A stretch of DNA of 64,000 nt from Gerris lacustris (Eukaryota > Arthropoda > Insecta > Hemiptera > Gerridae): NCBI GenBank assembly GCA_951217055.1, contig OX578284.1, positions 49,148,177-49,212,176 of the forward strand. Direction: 5' to 3'. The stretch's first letter is position 1; every line of letters begins with the position of its first letter. The notes beneath the pieces were generated by a model that saw nothing but the letters and a program-made list of their open reading frames with translations, had not been told where the DNA came from and searched no databases. Below are positions 1 through 11,634 of the stretch, piece by piece. Both the position numbers and the translations under genes were made by a program.

Positions 1-1080
1 GTACTTTTTAGTACAGTAAAATTACTCCGCTGTGCAAAGTCGGAAGGGGAAAAGTCCGAAACGATTTAATTAAACTGCAATTCCAAAAGGCTTTGGTAAG
101 GATAAGGAGGTTTTGCGAGGGATAGAAGGTTCTTTTAAAACATCGCGGTTATATCCCTCCTCCCTTTTATATGGGAGAGATCTCTAAAAAGGAAGAGAGA
201 GAGAGAAATTCTTCGGACGGAGTTTAAAACAATCTGCGTGGAAAGACTCGGTGAAGCCTGGAGGAAGGATTGAATCTGGGCAATTGAGCACCGAAAGCTC
301 TTTTCCCTTCCCCCGACTCTTCTTCTCTTATTCTTCTGGTATATAAGAGGGGGTTGCTCGATTTGGAAAATCCACAGCGAATAAACGGTTTAAAAGGGGT
401 TGAAGGAACGCTTCGTAGATACCAACATGTTACAAGAGACGAAACAGTTTAACAGCCGACTCAAAACCTTAATATATTATACTGAGATGTAGGTTCAGAC
501 ACTATGTGAGGTTTTGTTGTACATCAGAGCATCTCATCTCTCGTCTCACTGTTGAGGAAAACAACAACGACTATAAGGATGCGAAGTAGATTTCCGAGTT
601 CCGTGTTAAAATGCCCGAGAACTACGCTTGGAATTCGGCAAGGCCTATTTCAAGGTTTTCAACTCTCGCGGTTCCTAAACTTGAGTTTTCCGTCGTTTCT
701 TGCGAGGAATTCCGAAGTAAGGCGATTTATATCCTCCTTTTTGTTTCTCGTGAGGAACATTTCTAAATTCTTGACTAAACTGAAGTCGTACAACATGGAG
801 CACACGCCGAATTCCTTCGACATAACCAACATGAGATCCACCACAATAACTCCATCCGAATTCTTCATCTCCTCTAGTTTCCTTGAGGAATAAACTTAAC
901 AATATAAGTCGAAGCAATGATTTTGTTTTTAAATTTTTTACATCTAAATACTATAAATCAAGCTAATTTAAAAAATACTATGTTGAATGTATTATTTGAT
1001 TAGCACAGATTTGCATCAAAGGTCTATTCAAATTAAGTTCAGTTATCACTATATAACAGCTACTTTAAACATCAAAAAAT
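1..1080. other. No recognisable gene; moderately GC-rich, purine-rich start of window
   Basis: The first 900 bases are richer in G and A than most of the window and carry overlapping short frames on both strands (for example 552-893 plus, 113 codons). None has a domain, signal peptide or motif I recognise, and the opposing frames of similar length argue against any being real. An unrecognised exon or UTR cannot be excluded. Bases 900-1080 are AT-rich with nothing visible. Confidence 0.3.
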
Positions 1081-1690
1081 CGGTCCGAGACAACTCAGAC
1101 AAACTTTCTCATATATGAGTTCATAATTACTTAGCCCAGTGTTTCCATTTATTAGTTTTCAAATGTACATTTAAATATTATTGAACATTTCATCAAAATT
1201 TATCATAAAAATAACTTCTCCTGGGCGGGGAATCGAACCCGGGCTCTCTCCATCCCCGTTTTAAGCTAATTTCTCAAGAACTAGATTTTTCCCGGGAAAA
1301 CGGCTTATATCGTTGGATTCGTATTCAAATGGACTACATTTTAGAATTTTTTAATCAAAATCGTCGGAACCGTTTTCGAGAAATAATTTTTTTTTACAGG
1401 TTTTTTCAAAGTTTTTGGGGGGTAGCGCCTCCAAAATTAGAGCTAAAATTCATTTCTCGATTTCGCCTCGGGGTATGATTTTTCTGAACTTGTATGCCAA
1501 ATTTCGTCAAAATCGGCACAGTAGTTTAGGCTCCAGGTGTCTGCACAGACGACAGACGACAAACAGACGACAGACAGACATTTTTTAAAAACCACTTTTT
1601 TGGACTCAGGGGACCTCAAAACGTGTAAATCCATCAAAATCTCAAAATCGAATTTTCGCCCCATCACTATACTTTCTCTTTATATGAGAA
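1081..1690. repeat. Decayed composite repeat with tRNA T-arm-like block and GTCT tract
   Basis: Three signals suggest an old mobile repeat. The segment near 1225-1245, read on the minus strand, contains GGGTTCGATTCCCC, which matches a pol III B box, but no A box is visible. A degenerate CAGACGA/CAGACAGA tract lies at 1545-1580. Near 1668-1692 an 8-bp inverted repeat ACTTTCTC/GAGAAAGT closes a short hairpin. The stretch at 1081-1200 resembles 49681-49800. Family and exact ends are unknown. Confidence 0.45.
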
Positions 1691-2673
1691 AGTAAAAATG
1701 ATAGTATTTAATGTGATTAACATTCACGAATAAACATACACATGCAAACTTTAGGTATGGGCCTAAATATTTTAATATTCTAAATTTTAATAATAGTTCA
1801 CATTTAATTTTCTATGTGAGATTGAAAAAATGTGGTTTTTTTTTCAGAAGAAATAATTAGTACGAAGGAAACTTTTTTCCAAGAATATTAAAGTTTGTTT
1901 TGTTCATAATTATATTTTTTAACTAGTCTTATATACATATATATTTAGATTCGACTTGTTTCAATGTCACAAGTCGATAGTGAAGAGGTAAGAGGTAGAA
2001 AAATGTGAAGCACTTGTTAAACTTAAAAAGTTGGCGTAGAATCAAGTCTTGCGGGAGGCCAGAGGGGGGCTATCGTTAACCTTAATTAGTTTAATTTTTA
2101 ATTAGCTTGAGGAAGCGGAGTATCTGGTAAACTCAAGTTTTGAGCTGGGCTCTTTTAAATACATCGGAGAAAACCTAATTCTTAAGTTAATTAAAACTTG
2201 TAACTTTGTATTCAGAGAGTGATACGCTTTAATTAATTCGGCATACGTAATTTTATGTACTAATACTCGATGTACGTAGTTCTAGTCTTTGTAAGAGAAT
2301 TAGAAAAAAATTATTTCACTTAAATTCCCTTCGAAAGTTTTATAGTTTCAGAAACATTTGACTAAAACTAAGGAAAATTCCTGCACGATTTTACTTTAAA
2401 CTTAAAAATAATTATACAAGATCTAAAGTCATTACTAAGCAAAACAAGAATAATTTGCATTTAATTACAAAAAGTAAACCAAGCGGAAATTCTATCTGTT
2501 AAAGAGATCTTTCAGAGCAGATCTATTGATGGTTAAATTGTTTTCATCTACTTCGACTTGAAGTAATTCTTGATTAAAAAGTAAATTAAAGTTATAGGGG
2601 TTGGAATAACATTTTTTTATATAATAAAGTAGTACATGTATATAGTAGTTATAGTTAATACAAGCAGTGGCGT
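1691..2673. other. AT-rich stretch, nothing recognised
   Basis: Only short frames occur, the longest being a 65-codon minus-strand frame at 2492-2689 with no motif. I see no repeat shared with the rest of the window. Confidence 0.4.
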
Positions 2674-2790
2674 AACTATGGGCCCGCACGGGACTGCATT
2701 GCGGGAGGGCCCCCCCCCGTCAGGGGGCCCCCAAATCAACGAAGAGATGGCCCCCCAGTTCTAAATGCAAGAGGTGCGCACTGCGACTAA
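2674..2790. repeat. Possible hAT-like MITE fragment with C tract
   Basis: It starts with CAGTGGCGTAACTATGGGCC, the same leading motif as the complete hAT-like MITE at 50506, and carries a C9 run at 2710-2718. The expected right end is at best decayed (GCGCACTG near 2778-2785) and no target duplication is visible, so this is probably a broken copy. Confidence 0.35.
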
Positions 2791-3544
2791 TAAATAGCTT
2801 GCTTTATTTTAGTTTCACAATGGATTTAAACCTTTAGGTAATGTACTATCCTATATTTTTCTTCTCCGTCCCTTCATGTTTGCCTTCTCCAGTTCCTTCA
2901 TGTTTTGGATGGTTCTGAGACAAACTTCTTCCCAAAGCCTTTCTTTAAAATCGCGATTACTATACTCCTTCAATTCCTTAATATATATTGTTGGCCTTTT
3001 TTTAATTTAAATAATTAGTTGCTCTGTATCAATCACACTGTTTATGACACCTTCTTCACAAGACTCATCACTTGGATTGTCTGACATAGTTTTAAAAAAA
3101 AAAATCTCACACACGACAGGAAAGACTTGTGAAATCACAGTGGCAGAGTCTAAAGTCCGACAAAACAGTCGCTAGAGCGTGTTGGTTCATGCCTGACTGT
3201 GAAACTCATGCCAATAGAGCGACAATCTCGTCGTCTTAAATATAGGTCTGGTTGGATTTTTTTAATCGCCGCGATTTTTTAGTCGCACATGCGTGCATTC
3301 CCAATTTAAAATAAGGTGTTCTATTTTTTATTACTAAACAATCGCGCGATTACAAATCACAAGTGCGTGCCTAGCCTAAATTAGCTATCCTAAAATTTGT
3401 AATACCAAATTTCCCAAGTGAGAAGAAAATCAATCAACTTATACTTACGATTAACCATGATTCTTTTCATTGACTATAATCGAAAAATATTTACATTGAT
3501 AATGAATAAATATACACAGGATAGATCGGAGTGGACGAACTGAA
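2791..3544. other. AT-rich stretch, nothing recognised
   Basis: No frame or shared repeat stands out. Short poly-A and poly-T runs and a few GCGATT-type inverted words at 3250-3360 are the only texture. Confidence 0.35.
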
Positions 3545-3830
3545 TGCATTTTAGTTATCGAATGTACTGTTGATTAGTACATTTTAAAGTATTTACGTAT
3601 GCGTTTTAGTTATTGACAATGTACTGATGATTAGTATATTTCGAAGTATTTACATATGCATTTTAGTTATTGACAATGTGCTGATGATTAGTATATTTCA
3701 AAGTATTTACGTATGCATTTTAGTTATTGACAATGTGCTGATGATTAGTATATTTCAAAGTATTTACATATGCATTTTAGTTATTGACAATGTGCTGATG
3801 ATTATAGTATATTTCAAAGTATTTACTTAC
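3545..3830. repeat. 57-bp tandem repeat, about five copies
   Basis: The phrase GCATTTTAGTTATTGACAAT recurs at 3545, 3601, 3658, 3715 and 3772, a 56-57 bp period. The last copies differ by only a few bases and the outer ones are more diverged; the final unit has a small TA insertion. Because 57 is divisible by 3, the array keeps an open frame of 78 codons encoding a repeated 19-residue unit. I read that as a by-product of the period, not a protein. Confidence 0.9.
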
Positions 3831-6484
3831 TGCCGACGACTCTATTTTTCCTTATCTACGTAATTTATGCTGAAGCTTTTAATGAGCATAGAATTAAAGC
3901 TATTAATGATTACTTTCGTAATCGTTAATATAGCATTTCATTCAGTTTTATAAAGTGGATAGATTTTATTGGAGGGTCTCTTTAAGTCGAGACGGATGAA
4001 GTCTAGGTGATGTGTGTTTGGAATTGTTTTAGTTCATTAAAGGCTTAAGACTTTTTGCCCACTCCCGGGTTGAAGGCGAGGTCAAGTAGGTAGGAAGGCT
4101 ATAGTGAAGAGAGTCTGGGCTCACTTCAAATAGACGTTGTACTTGAGGAGGTGAGATGCTACTTGAAACAAGGTGGCTGCAACTCCAGGCAAAGCCTTAC
4201 CTCTTCACTGGGAAACCCACTCCAGTTCACCTCACAGTCTACTCAACCCTTAACCTATTGATGAACCGACGAATGTTTGCAAACAACGTCGCGAAGGGGT
4301 TTTAGAGGAAAGCTTAATATCAGAGGTATAGACGATACGTGAGACAAAGACCAAGTATCAAGTTAGTTAAGAGGGAACACAGGTATCAAATGACACGTGG
4401 TACTAATAGCTAATAACATGTATAAGTGGAAACGGAGGTAGCGTGCAATTAAGCTAATAACCGTGATAGTATACCTTCGTAAAAACAAATTTATAACACA
4501 GGTGAAGTATCAAGTATTATACCATCAAAATATCTTCGGAAAATAGACACCACAAATTTTAAGATAACATTAATAAATCTTCACTTGTTTTAGTAATATT
4601 ATCTTGGTATTAATTTCCACCACATTGGGCATCCTCTTATAAAATCGGTAGAAAAAGAAGAAGCCTGTAAATATCAAATATTCTTCTAGTTCTTTAATAT
4701 CTTTCCACCACTGGTGAATTCTGATCCATTCATTTAAACCATATTCTAGCGTTTCCATCGGGATGCTAGCCACAGGTTCAGGTAAAAATCAAATACTTTT
4801 CGATTAACTATTTTTAACTATTAACTATTTTCAGCTGTATTGATTTCAGTTCATGTTTTTTTCTCTTTCTCTCTCTGAACAAACACCATAAAGAGTGCTG
4901 AACATGAGAATTAGGAAAATAACCCCGCGTTAACTTAGTGTATTATATAGGTAAATTATCAGTTTTATCCTGATGATGGCACTATAGGTCAGAGATCAGC
5001 TGATCTTGTTTGCTAGAGAGTTATCCCTGCTCTTTTTAAAGTTGATTTTTTAACACTTATTTAAACAGCTGTTTCTTCCTAACTGGGAACTGAAACTAGT
5101 GATGTGTTGGATTTCAAACTCGCTTATTAAGGTTGTAAGGGAGGACTAGTAATCATTACCTACTTAATAAGATCTTTAATTTGATATACGTCATGACATG
5201 ACTTAAAGGCCCTTCATTTTTGTGTTTTTGGTCATTTGTGGCAGATATTTTGAAAATCATGTCATATTATGTATTGTTTCTCTCTCTACTCATGAAGAGT
5301 TTTAAAATGAATGTTGCATATCATGTAATGTGCATATTATCACCATGTAAACTTAATCTTTTTTTTAATACCCTCATTTAGGCCACATTTGTTTTTAAAA
5401 TATGGCAAAACATTACAATTCTGTAATAATAGTTAGCATACTATTTTGCTACTCTTAAAGACCTTTAAAACTATGCATATCATACCATGCTGATTAAAAT
5501 CCTTTTTTTTTTTAGTTGTACACCATATTGAAATCGTCAAATGGGGAAATTCCAAAAAACTATCAGAGTTTTCACAAATACTGAGATTTACCTTTGAGCC
5601 AAGTTCCGTTTAAATCGGTAAATTTGTACGCCAGTTATTGTGAGACAAATGCACAAACACACAATCAAACTTTTCAAAGTCCAAGTCCAAGTATCTGACA
5701 TGAAGAACTCACTACGCTCGTTCAATGTTATAAGTCAAGTTTTTGCTACCCGTGTTTTTATTTATTTTTTTTGTTTTCATTACCAGTAATCGAATGCGGC
5801 ACCTTCTGCATTCTACAGTGTAATCGAAAATTTAAATAATTACTAAAATACAGTAAAAACTTTCGAATAATAATAAGCCAAGATTATTGTACTTGAATAC
5901 TAGATAGCTGAAATAGTATCTAATTATCATAAAATAAGCTATCTTATTATAAGCAGACGATTATATTAAATTTATATTTAACAAAATATTTTACATCAGA
6001 ACAAATATTTCAAAGAATTTAGAATCAGAAAAAAACATGAATAGATGACAAAATAGAGCAGAACGTTAACAAGAAGAGCAAAATAAAGGGTAAAACTCAA
6101 AAGCAATAAGAAAAGATATGAATTATTAAAACATGAAGGGAAGCAATTAAACCCAAAAACGGAGAATATACATGTGACGTCATATCGTTAAGGGATATTT
6201 CAAATTCATTTCTTCTTGAAATGTCTTTCTTCTTGATCAATAATTTAATAATACGTAAAGAACTGCAGAGACAATTCATTTGCAGGTCCTATTAATATTT
6301 TAATATTCGACAAAATGTAACAATGGAATTGTTACAAAAATAAAAATAAAAATAACATTACATCATTTTTGATAATTTCACTATTACTAAGTGGTGGTAC
6401 CATCCAAAATGACAAGATGACGCTACCTTACAGATCGGTTAGATTCAACTAAATTATAAATAATGAGATTTTCTTTATAATTTG
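3831..6484. other. Long stretch without a recognised gene
   Basis: Bases 4010-4300 form a GC-richer island with no frame longer than 60 codons and no family match. A 67-codon minus-strand frame (4570-4773) and a 60-codon one (6097-6279) carry no motif. Phrases such as the 'aaatcggtaaatttg' type near 5600 resemble wording in the dispersed repeats, but too weakly to call. Confidence 0.35.
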
Positions 6485-7067
6485 TTAGGGTTTCGTAGAT
6501 CCTTCTAGAAACCCTTATGCCGAGGGTGATGTGTCTGTCCGTCTGTCGTTCTTTGGTTCATATCTCCCGGACCGTTTAAGGTAAAAAGTTGAAATTTGAA
6601 ATAATGGCTAAACTTTTTGACCCACACATAGGAAGATCATCAAGAATATGAAAATTTAATATTCAATTTTTGCAATTCGCAAAAATGTGGTACATCAAAT
6701 ATTTCTATTTTTTTAAATTTTCAAGTGGGGTTACAAATGAAAGCTTCTGATGAGTAGGTCATAATATAATAGTTTTAAGAAAAGTATGCATTCTTTATTG
6801 GTTTAATGAATTAAAGTATACCCTCAAAAAAATCCCCCCTCCCCAACGACCATATATCGGCTAGTCCTAATTTTCTAAAATAATTCATGCAAACACCTTA
6901 TTATAGGGCAATGAAAATTTCCCGAACAAAAATTCCTACTTTTTTATAAATTGCAAATTGAGTGTGCACAATGCACACACGCGCAGTGGGCCATTGTTTT
7001 TGTTTTTTTAAATATTAAGTGGGGTATCAAATGAAAGTTACTGAAGTGTATGTTACAAATATATATA

Positions 7068-7634
7068 CAGGGTGGAGCGCGGCAGACGTATGAATTTGAA
7101 GAGGGGATTGCTCCCTTCCTATTGGTCCAAGACGTTTGAGAGTAGGGTCGTTCGAAAGAGGGGGACGGGAAGTTTATGTTCCACGTGGGTTCAGTCGCTA
7201 TAATGGAATGGTCCGTTAAAAGTTTTTGCAAGACAGTTTTCCCGGGCGTCTCATCTTTTTAATAGGCGATTTAAACTGGCCAGAAAGATCGCCTGATTTG
7301 GCTCCTTGTGATTTTTTTCTGTGGGGATACCTTAAATCATTGGTGTACAGCGATCGTCCAAGAACCCTGGAAGCCCTCAAGAACAACATTCGAGCCAAAA
7401 TTGCCGAAATTCCTGTAGAAATGCTCGAAAGAGTGCACAAAAACTTCGAAAAAAGGCTTAATCAGTGTTTGGAGTGTGAGGGGAACCACATATCCGATAC
7501 TTTGTTTAAATCTAGGTAAATTTAAATTTCCCATGTTATTAAATCAGGAAAAAATTTAAAAAAATATATATATTTTGCAACAATCAGTGTTTTATTACAT
7601 TTTCAAATTCATACGTCTGCCGTGCTCCACCCTG
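7068..7634 (+). mobile_element. Family G: DD41D mariner-like deletion derivative, copy 1
   Basis: Terminal inverted repeats of 33 bp (starting CAGGGTGGAGCGCGG on the left and CAGGGTGGAGCACGG on the right, one mismatch) are flanked by TA at 7066-7067 and 7635-7636. The 567-bp element keeps the transposase 5' leader and a start codon at 7203, which is followed after a few codons by a large internal deletion. Downstream only the 3' end of the transposase survives. It lies inside the element at 6485-7963 and next to a short (AT)n run. Confidence 0.9.
7226..7519 (+). pseudogene. Truncated Tc1/mariner-type transposase C-terminus
   Basis: The frame encodes the last part of a DDE transposase: a SPDLAPCDFFLWGYLKS-type block, whose final Asp is the third catalytic residue, followed by an RPRTLEALKNNI helix and a basic tail ending in a stop at 7519. 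The helix-turn-helix DNA-binding domains and the first two catalytic Asp residues are missing. There is no credible start codon, because the remaining start at 7203 reads in another frame and stops near 7260. The copy at 59239-59640 retains the second catalytic motif and shows that the family spacing is DD41D. This fragment cannot be catalytic; the surrounding ends might still be moved by an intact transposase elsewhere. Confidence 0.85.
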
Positions 7635-8049
7635 TATATGCTTGTTTAAATTTTGGATTCCTTATTGGTTTTATGAGTTAAACTATACCCTCCCCCCTTA
7701 ACCACTGTATAACGGCTAACCTTAAAATATTTCCCGAAAAATTTTTATTTACCTAGTTGGCATTACCGATAAGAAACACTGTGACCCCCGGGGGATTGAA
7801 CCAGGGACCCTCTAATGTTTTTTGTTAGATTTTTTTTGGGCCTTCCGTCTAAATTTGTTTATATTTTTTGATATTCTTATAGATTTGGATGAGAAAATGA
7901 AAAAAATGATATTTCATAATATAATAACGTATATATTATGCTTAATAATCTACGAAACCCTAAAAAGTACTTGGATGCATGTAAGTACTTCCCCGTGATT
8001 TTATATTTTCTTTGTATACGAAGAAATTATTATTAATATGCAAACATTG

Positions 8050-8835
8050 GATTTCGAGATCTAGGATAAAGGTGACCTAGGATATTATCCTAAAATAATA
8101 TCTTAATAAAAAAAAATCTAAAAGCAAAATATGTAGACTTTTCTATACTATATTATTCAATTTTTCATTTTGTTAATACAAGGAGTGATATTTTTTTATT
8201 TTTTGTTACCCTTTCTATTTTTTCACCAAGTCATAGGGTCATTTAAAGTCATGGAAAGTGATAAACTTGTCATTTATTACCTCATTTTCATCAAAATAAG
8301 TTTGAAAACTTGAAACAAACTTATTAACAAGTTATTAACAACTGATATCATTTTAAAGCTTATTAAACGGGCAAGATTTAAATGAGGTCAAATTTATTAA
8401 TTTACCATACAAATTAAACAGTTACGCTACCAAGAACGTTGACCACAAATTTCTTATTAACCAAAACATTGTATTTAGAAGTATATAAAATTAATTTATT
8501 AAGGGTATTATGGGCAAGCAGCATGACATTTTTAAAGCAAATTTCCTCACCTTTTGAATGGTGAAAACCCCGTCTTTATATCTTTTTTAGTTTTTACGCT
8601 ATAACGTTTTAATGGGAAAAAGTAACCAGAAAATGAGATAATTGAAAAATCGATATATCTCGAAAATGAAGGTCGATCAACCATTATGTTATATAACATT
8701 TTTTGTCAGAAATGTGATGTAGAACATCAGGTTTTTCTGTGTTACACCTTATGTGGGACACCCTGTATATAAAGGTGACCTAGGATAGTATCCTAAAATA
8801 ATATCTTAATCTAAAAAAATCTAAAAGCAAAAAAA
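8050..8835. repeat. Pair of about 65-bp direct repeats flanking 640 bp
   Basis: A block beginning AAAGGTGACCTAGGATA occurs near 8070-8135 and again near 8770-8835, with few differences. The second copy follows directly on 'gggacaccctgtata', a phrase typical of a Tc1/mariner-like terminus. The arrangement could be a local duplication, or an insertion whose ends I cannot place. No coding frame lies between the repeats. Confidence 0.6.
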
Positions 8836-9589
8836 AAAATTATAAAATTTAATTTCTCCACAGACTATAAAAAAAACAAAACATTTAAATATTTTTGAGC
8901 AAAATTCTATGTTTTAAAGGTGAAAAAATAATAAGATTCTAAACTGAACTAGATAATTGTAACGGTAAGATAGTAAGGTAGAGATAATAAAATAATATGT
9001 GTTTCCCAATTACATAATATTATTTTTTAGAATGTTCAATACAATGTACATGAAAAACAAAAAGAAATAAAAACCTGAATTGAATTAGTAATATTATTTA
9101 AACAAAGGAAAATCTAATTTCTTAGTAAAATATAGTAATAGCGTAGTAAAAATGTACTTTTCTACAATAATAGTTTTTAACATTTTCTAAGCAGAATAAC
9201 AAATGATTTGTTCTAATGAATTCATATTTCTCCATTAAATTATTTTTAAGAGAATAAAAGATAACTATATTATATGTTCTTTGCAACTACGAAATAATAC
9301 AATTAAATAATGAGTAGATGCAGTTCTAAATATAAACAATTATATGCATTTACAATGGATCCATTGGCACTAATCGGGATGGAGGAAACCAGAGCTTCTT
9401 GGAAGATAATGGACGGACTCATGGATGAGTGAAGAGGAGAGGGAGAACCGAATCGAGAATAAGAATAAGGGGACTTATAGATGAAATAAATACTTTAGGA
9501 AAGATTTTTTATAAAGTTAGCCAGTTCAAATAAGTCTCATCAATAATACCAAAAGTTTGAAAGATGTATGAAAATCATAAAAAGAGTGA
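8836..9589. other. AT-rich stretch, nothing recognised
   Basis: Several A-rich runs and no frame of interest. The purine-rich segment at 9370-9480 may belong to the LINE relic that follows, but I cannot align it. Confidence 0.3.
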
Positions 9590-9740
9590 AAGCTGATGGC
9601 AGACGGAATTTCACGCTGCTTCACCTTCTTAAATTATAATGAATATCTATGAAACATTGACCAAAACAATAGTCCTGCATGATTCCGAAACATAGACTCT
9701 ATTAAGTGATAAAGGTCAAGAAATTTGTGGGAAAGGGAAT
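9590..9740 (+). pseudogene. LINE reverse-transcriptase C-terminal relic
   Basis: Reading from 9645 in frame gives IYETLTKTIVLHDSET, a stop (TAG, 9693-9695), then TLLSD. This resembles the conserved segment after the catalytic core of many RTE/Jockey-type reverse transcriptases, usually 'IYKTL...P..LYGSETWTL', with the Trp codon mutated to a stop. Flanking frames are broken by several stops. The identification rests on this short block, so the LINE clade is not assigned. Confidence 0.5.
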
Positions 9741-9805
9741 GGAGTTATAATAGACCAAAGGTGCTGGAGAGTGAACACTTTGGGCATTAAGGGTTCTGTA
9801 TCAAC

Positions 9806-10391
9806 ATTATAGTCCAGGAGATAGCGTGCAAAAAAGTGTCTGACTAACATCAAGCTAGAATTTTGTATAAAGTCAATCTTTTAGCGCCTTATAAGAATAT
9901 GCGGTCGGCTAAGTTTGTCTGCGGGACATAGCTTGGCAATAGGCGTTTGAAAAAAACAAACCGGCGGAGTGCGGCCATGTCTCACCAATTATGGTGGACA
10001 ATGCCATTTTCATGATCTTGAGTACAGAATTAGTTAGTAGACCAAAAATCAAGTCGATGTTATTTTCACACTTGATAGGTTTGTTATTCAAATATTACTA
10101 AAAATCAACGTGGTCACCTGTCAACGGACAAACTAACATCAACTTGATTTTCGGTCTACTAACTAATTCTGTACTCAGGACCACGAAAATCGCATTGTCC
10201 ACCATAATTGGTGAGACATGGCCGCTCTCCACCGGTTTGTTTTTTTCAAACGCCTATTGCCAAGCTATGTCCCGCAGACGAACTTAGCCGACCACATATT
10301 CTTATAAGGCGCTAAAAGATTGACTTGTATACAAAATTCTAGCTTGATGTTAGTCAGACACCTTTTTGCACGATATCTCCTGGACAATTAA
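9806..10391. mobile_element. Family D: foldback element, arms about 255 bp
   Basis: The two halves are inverted copies of each other. The left arm begins at 'attatagtccaggag' (9806) and the right arm ends at 'ctcctggacaatta' (about 10391). By eye the arms are roughly 95% identical, around an approximately 70-base centre (10050-10120). Both arms contain weak frames, but none is conserved as protein. A transcript would fold into a long hairpin. A decayed relative sits at 17195-17640. No target duplication was found, so the transposition mechanism is open. Confidence 0.85.
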
Positions 10392-11634
10392 GGGCCTATG
10401 AAAGGCATTGCCACCTTAAAAAAAATGATTGTGGCAGCTGTCTGGTAAATTGGTAGGGATGATGGAATAAAGGTCTCTTTCTCGAGAAAATTTTCTATGC
10501 TTTGCCAATGTTTAACATAAACCTGGTTATTTAGTAATTAAGGCAAGAAGACTCCAATGTAAATATACAAGCCAAAATACAAACATAACAACATACAAAG
10601 AATGGAAAAAATTGGAATCAAAAAGTTCACATTTATTGCATGCGAAATTTGTTTACATCGTCCTGACAAGAAACAACGAAAAGACAGCCAACGCCAGATT
10701 GCATCGCCATAAAAAAGGATTACCCGGAAAGAAGTATACCCCCGGGAAATCTAACTATAACCTCCGTTCCAATAAGACAATGTAAGTTAGCATTTTCATC
10801 TCTCAAGTCCCCAGAAAGTACATTTGGTCGCTCCGTGTTAACATCTAGAGCTTAAGCCAGCAGAGAAGGTGAAACATTAGATTTTCAACTCCTTCGTATA
10901 ACAGATTTCACCTCAAAACCAAACATTTTTGGGAAGAGTCAACTCGACAAAGCTAAATCACCAAAAATATATTCATGAATCGTTTTAAGGTAATCTAGTG
11001 CAGAAGGACGGGTATGTTGGGTGCGTAATCGTTTAAGATGGATGGAGGATATATTCTCTATTCATTCTTACTGACTATTGTACAGAATAGTCAGTAAGGG
11101 ATTTACATAACACTTTGTATATACGAGAACACAGAAGGGAACGAGGTTAGTGGCGCAATACTACGGAGGAGTGGCTGGAATAAACCAATGATGGCCAATG
11201 AGCCTAAGACTTTTACATAGGTTGTATCACCACGCACTAAATGAGTATGCCAACAATGATTACTATTTATATTTTGCTTCTTGGAGTTTCTTTCTCTTAT
11301 TGATACTAATATTATCTATATAACAACAATATGTATAATAACATCTTTTTAATACCTTTTTAGAAGAGATGATATTCCTGGTGACCGTTGATCAGCACTG
11401 CCAGAAAATTAATCGTAGCACAAATTGAAATTTTCATGAAATATCCGTATGCTTATTTAAAAAGAAACTAAAGAATACTTTACTTAGCACAGCAATTATC
11501 ACTTGAGACATTTTATAAGAATTTTGAATAAAAAACGCACTCGAATTACACTTTTCCAGCACCTGGAAAAAAAATGTATTTACAATATTATTTAATCAAT
11601 AAACAGAATATTATAATCAAATAAACAGGTCAAG
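10392..11634. other. No gene recognised; contains one small perfect hairpin
   Basis: The only structure is a 13-bp perfect inverted repeat CTTACTGACTATT (11067-11079) with its complement at 11086-11098 and a 6-base loop. The rest is AT-rich with no frame or family match. Confidence 0.45.

Larger units (their letters stand above)
6485..7963. mobile_element. TA-flanked inverted-repeat element interrupted by a DD41D element
   Basis: The outer ends are a perfect 16-bp inverted pair: TTAGGGTTTCGTAGAT at 6485-6500 and its complement at 7948-7963. If the flanking TA is the target duplication, the terminal repeat is GGGTTTCGTAGAT, as expected for a Tc1/mariner-type MITE. Without the nested 7068-7634 insertion the element is about 910 bp. 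Near the left end it carries a GTGTCTGTCCGTCTGTC tract. The interior contains two diverged copies of one block (about 6660-6910 and 6940-7065 plus 7640-7760, sharing 'aagtggggt(a)tcaaatgaaag'), so an internal duplication came before the nested insertion. No transposase frame is present. Confidence 0.7.

Noticed and set aside
552..893. 113-codon frame near the start as a gene
   Set aside because: No motif, an overlapping antisense frame of comparable length, and no splice or promoter context I can defend.
2674..2790. Complete hAT-like MITE
   Set aside because: The right terminus and target duplication cannot be found, so only a fragment is claimed.
3545..3830. CRISPR-like array
   Set aside because: The units are contiguous with no unique spacers, and the context is eukaryotic.
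11067..11098. Rho-independent terminator
   Set aside because: The hairpin is AT-rich, lacks a U tract, and the DNA is not bacterial.
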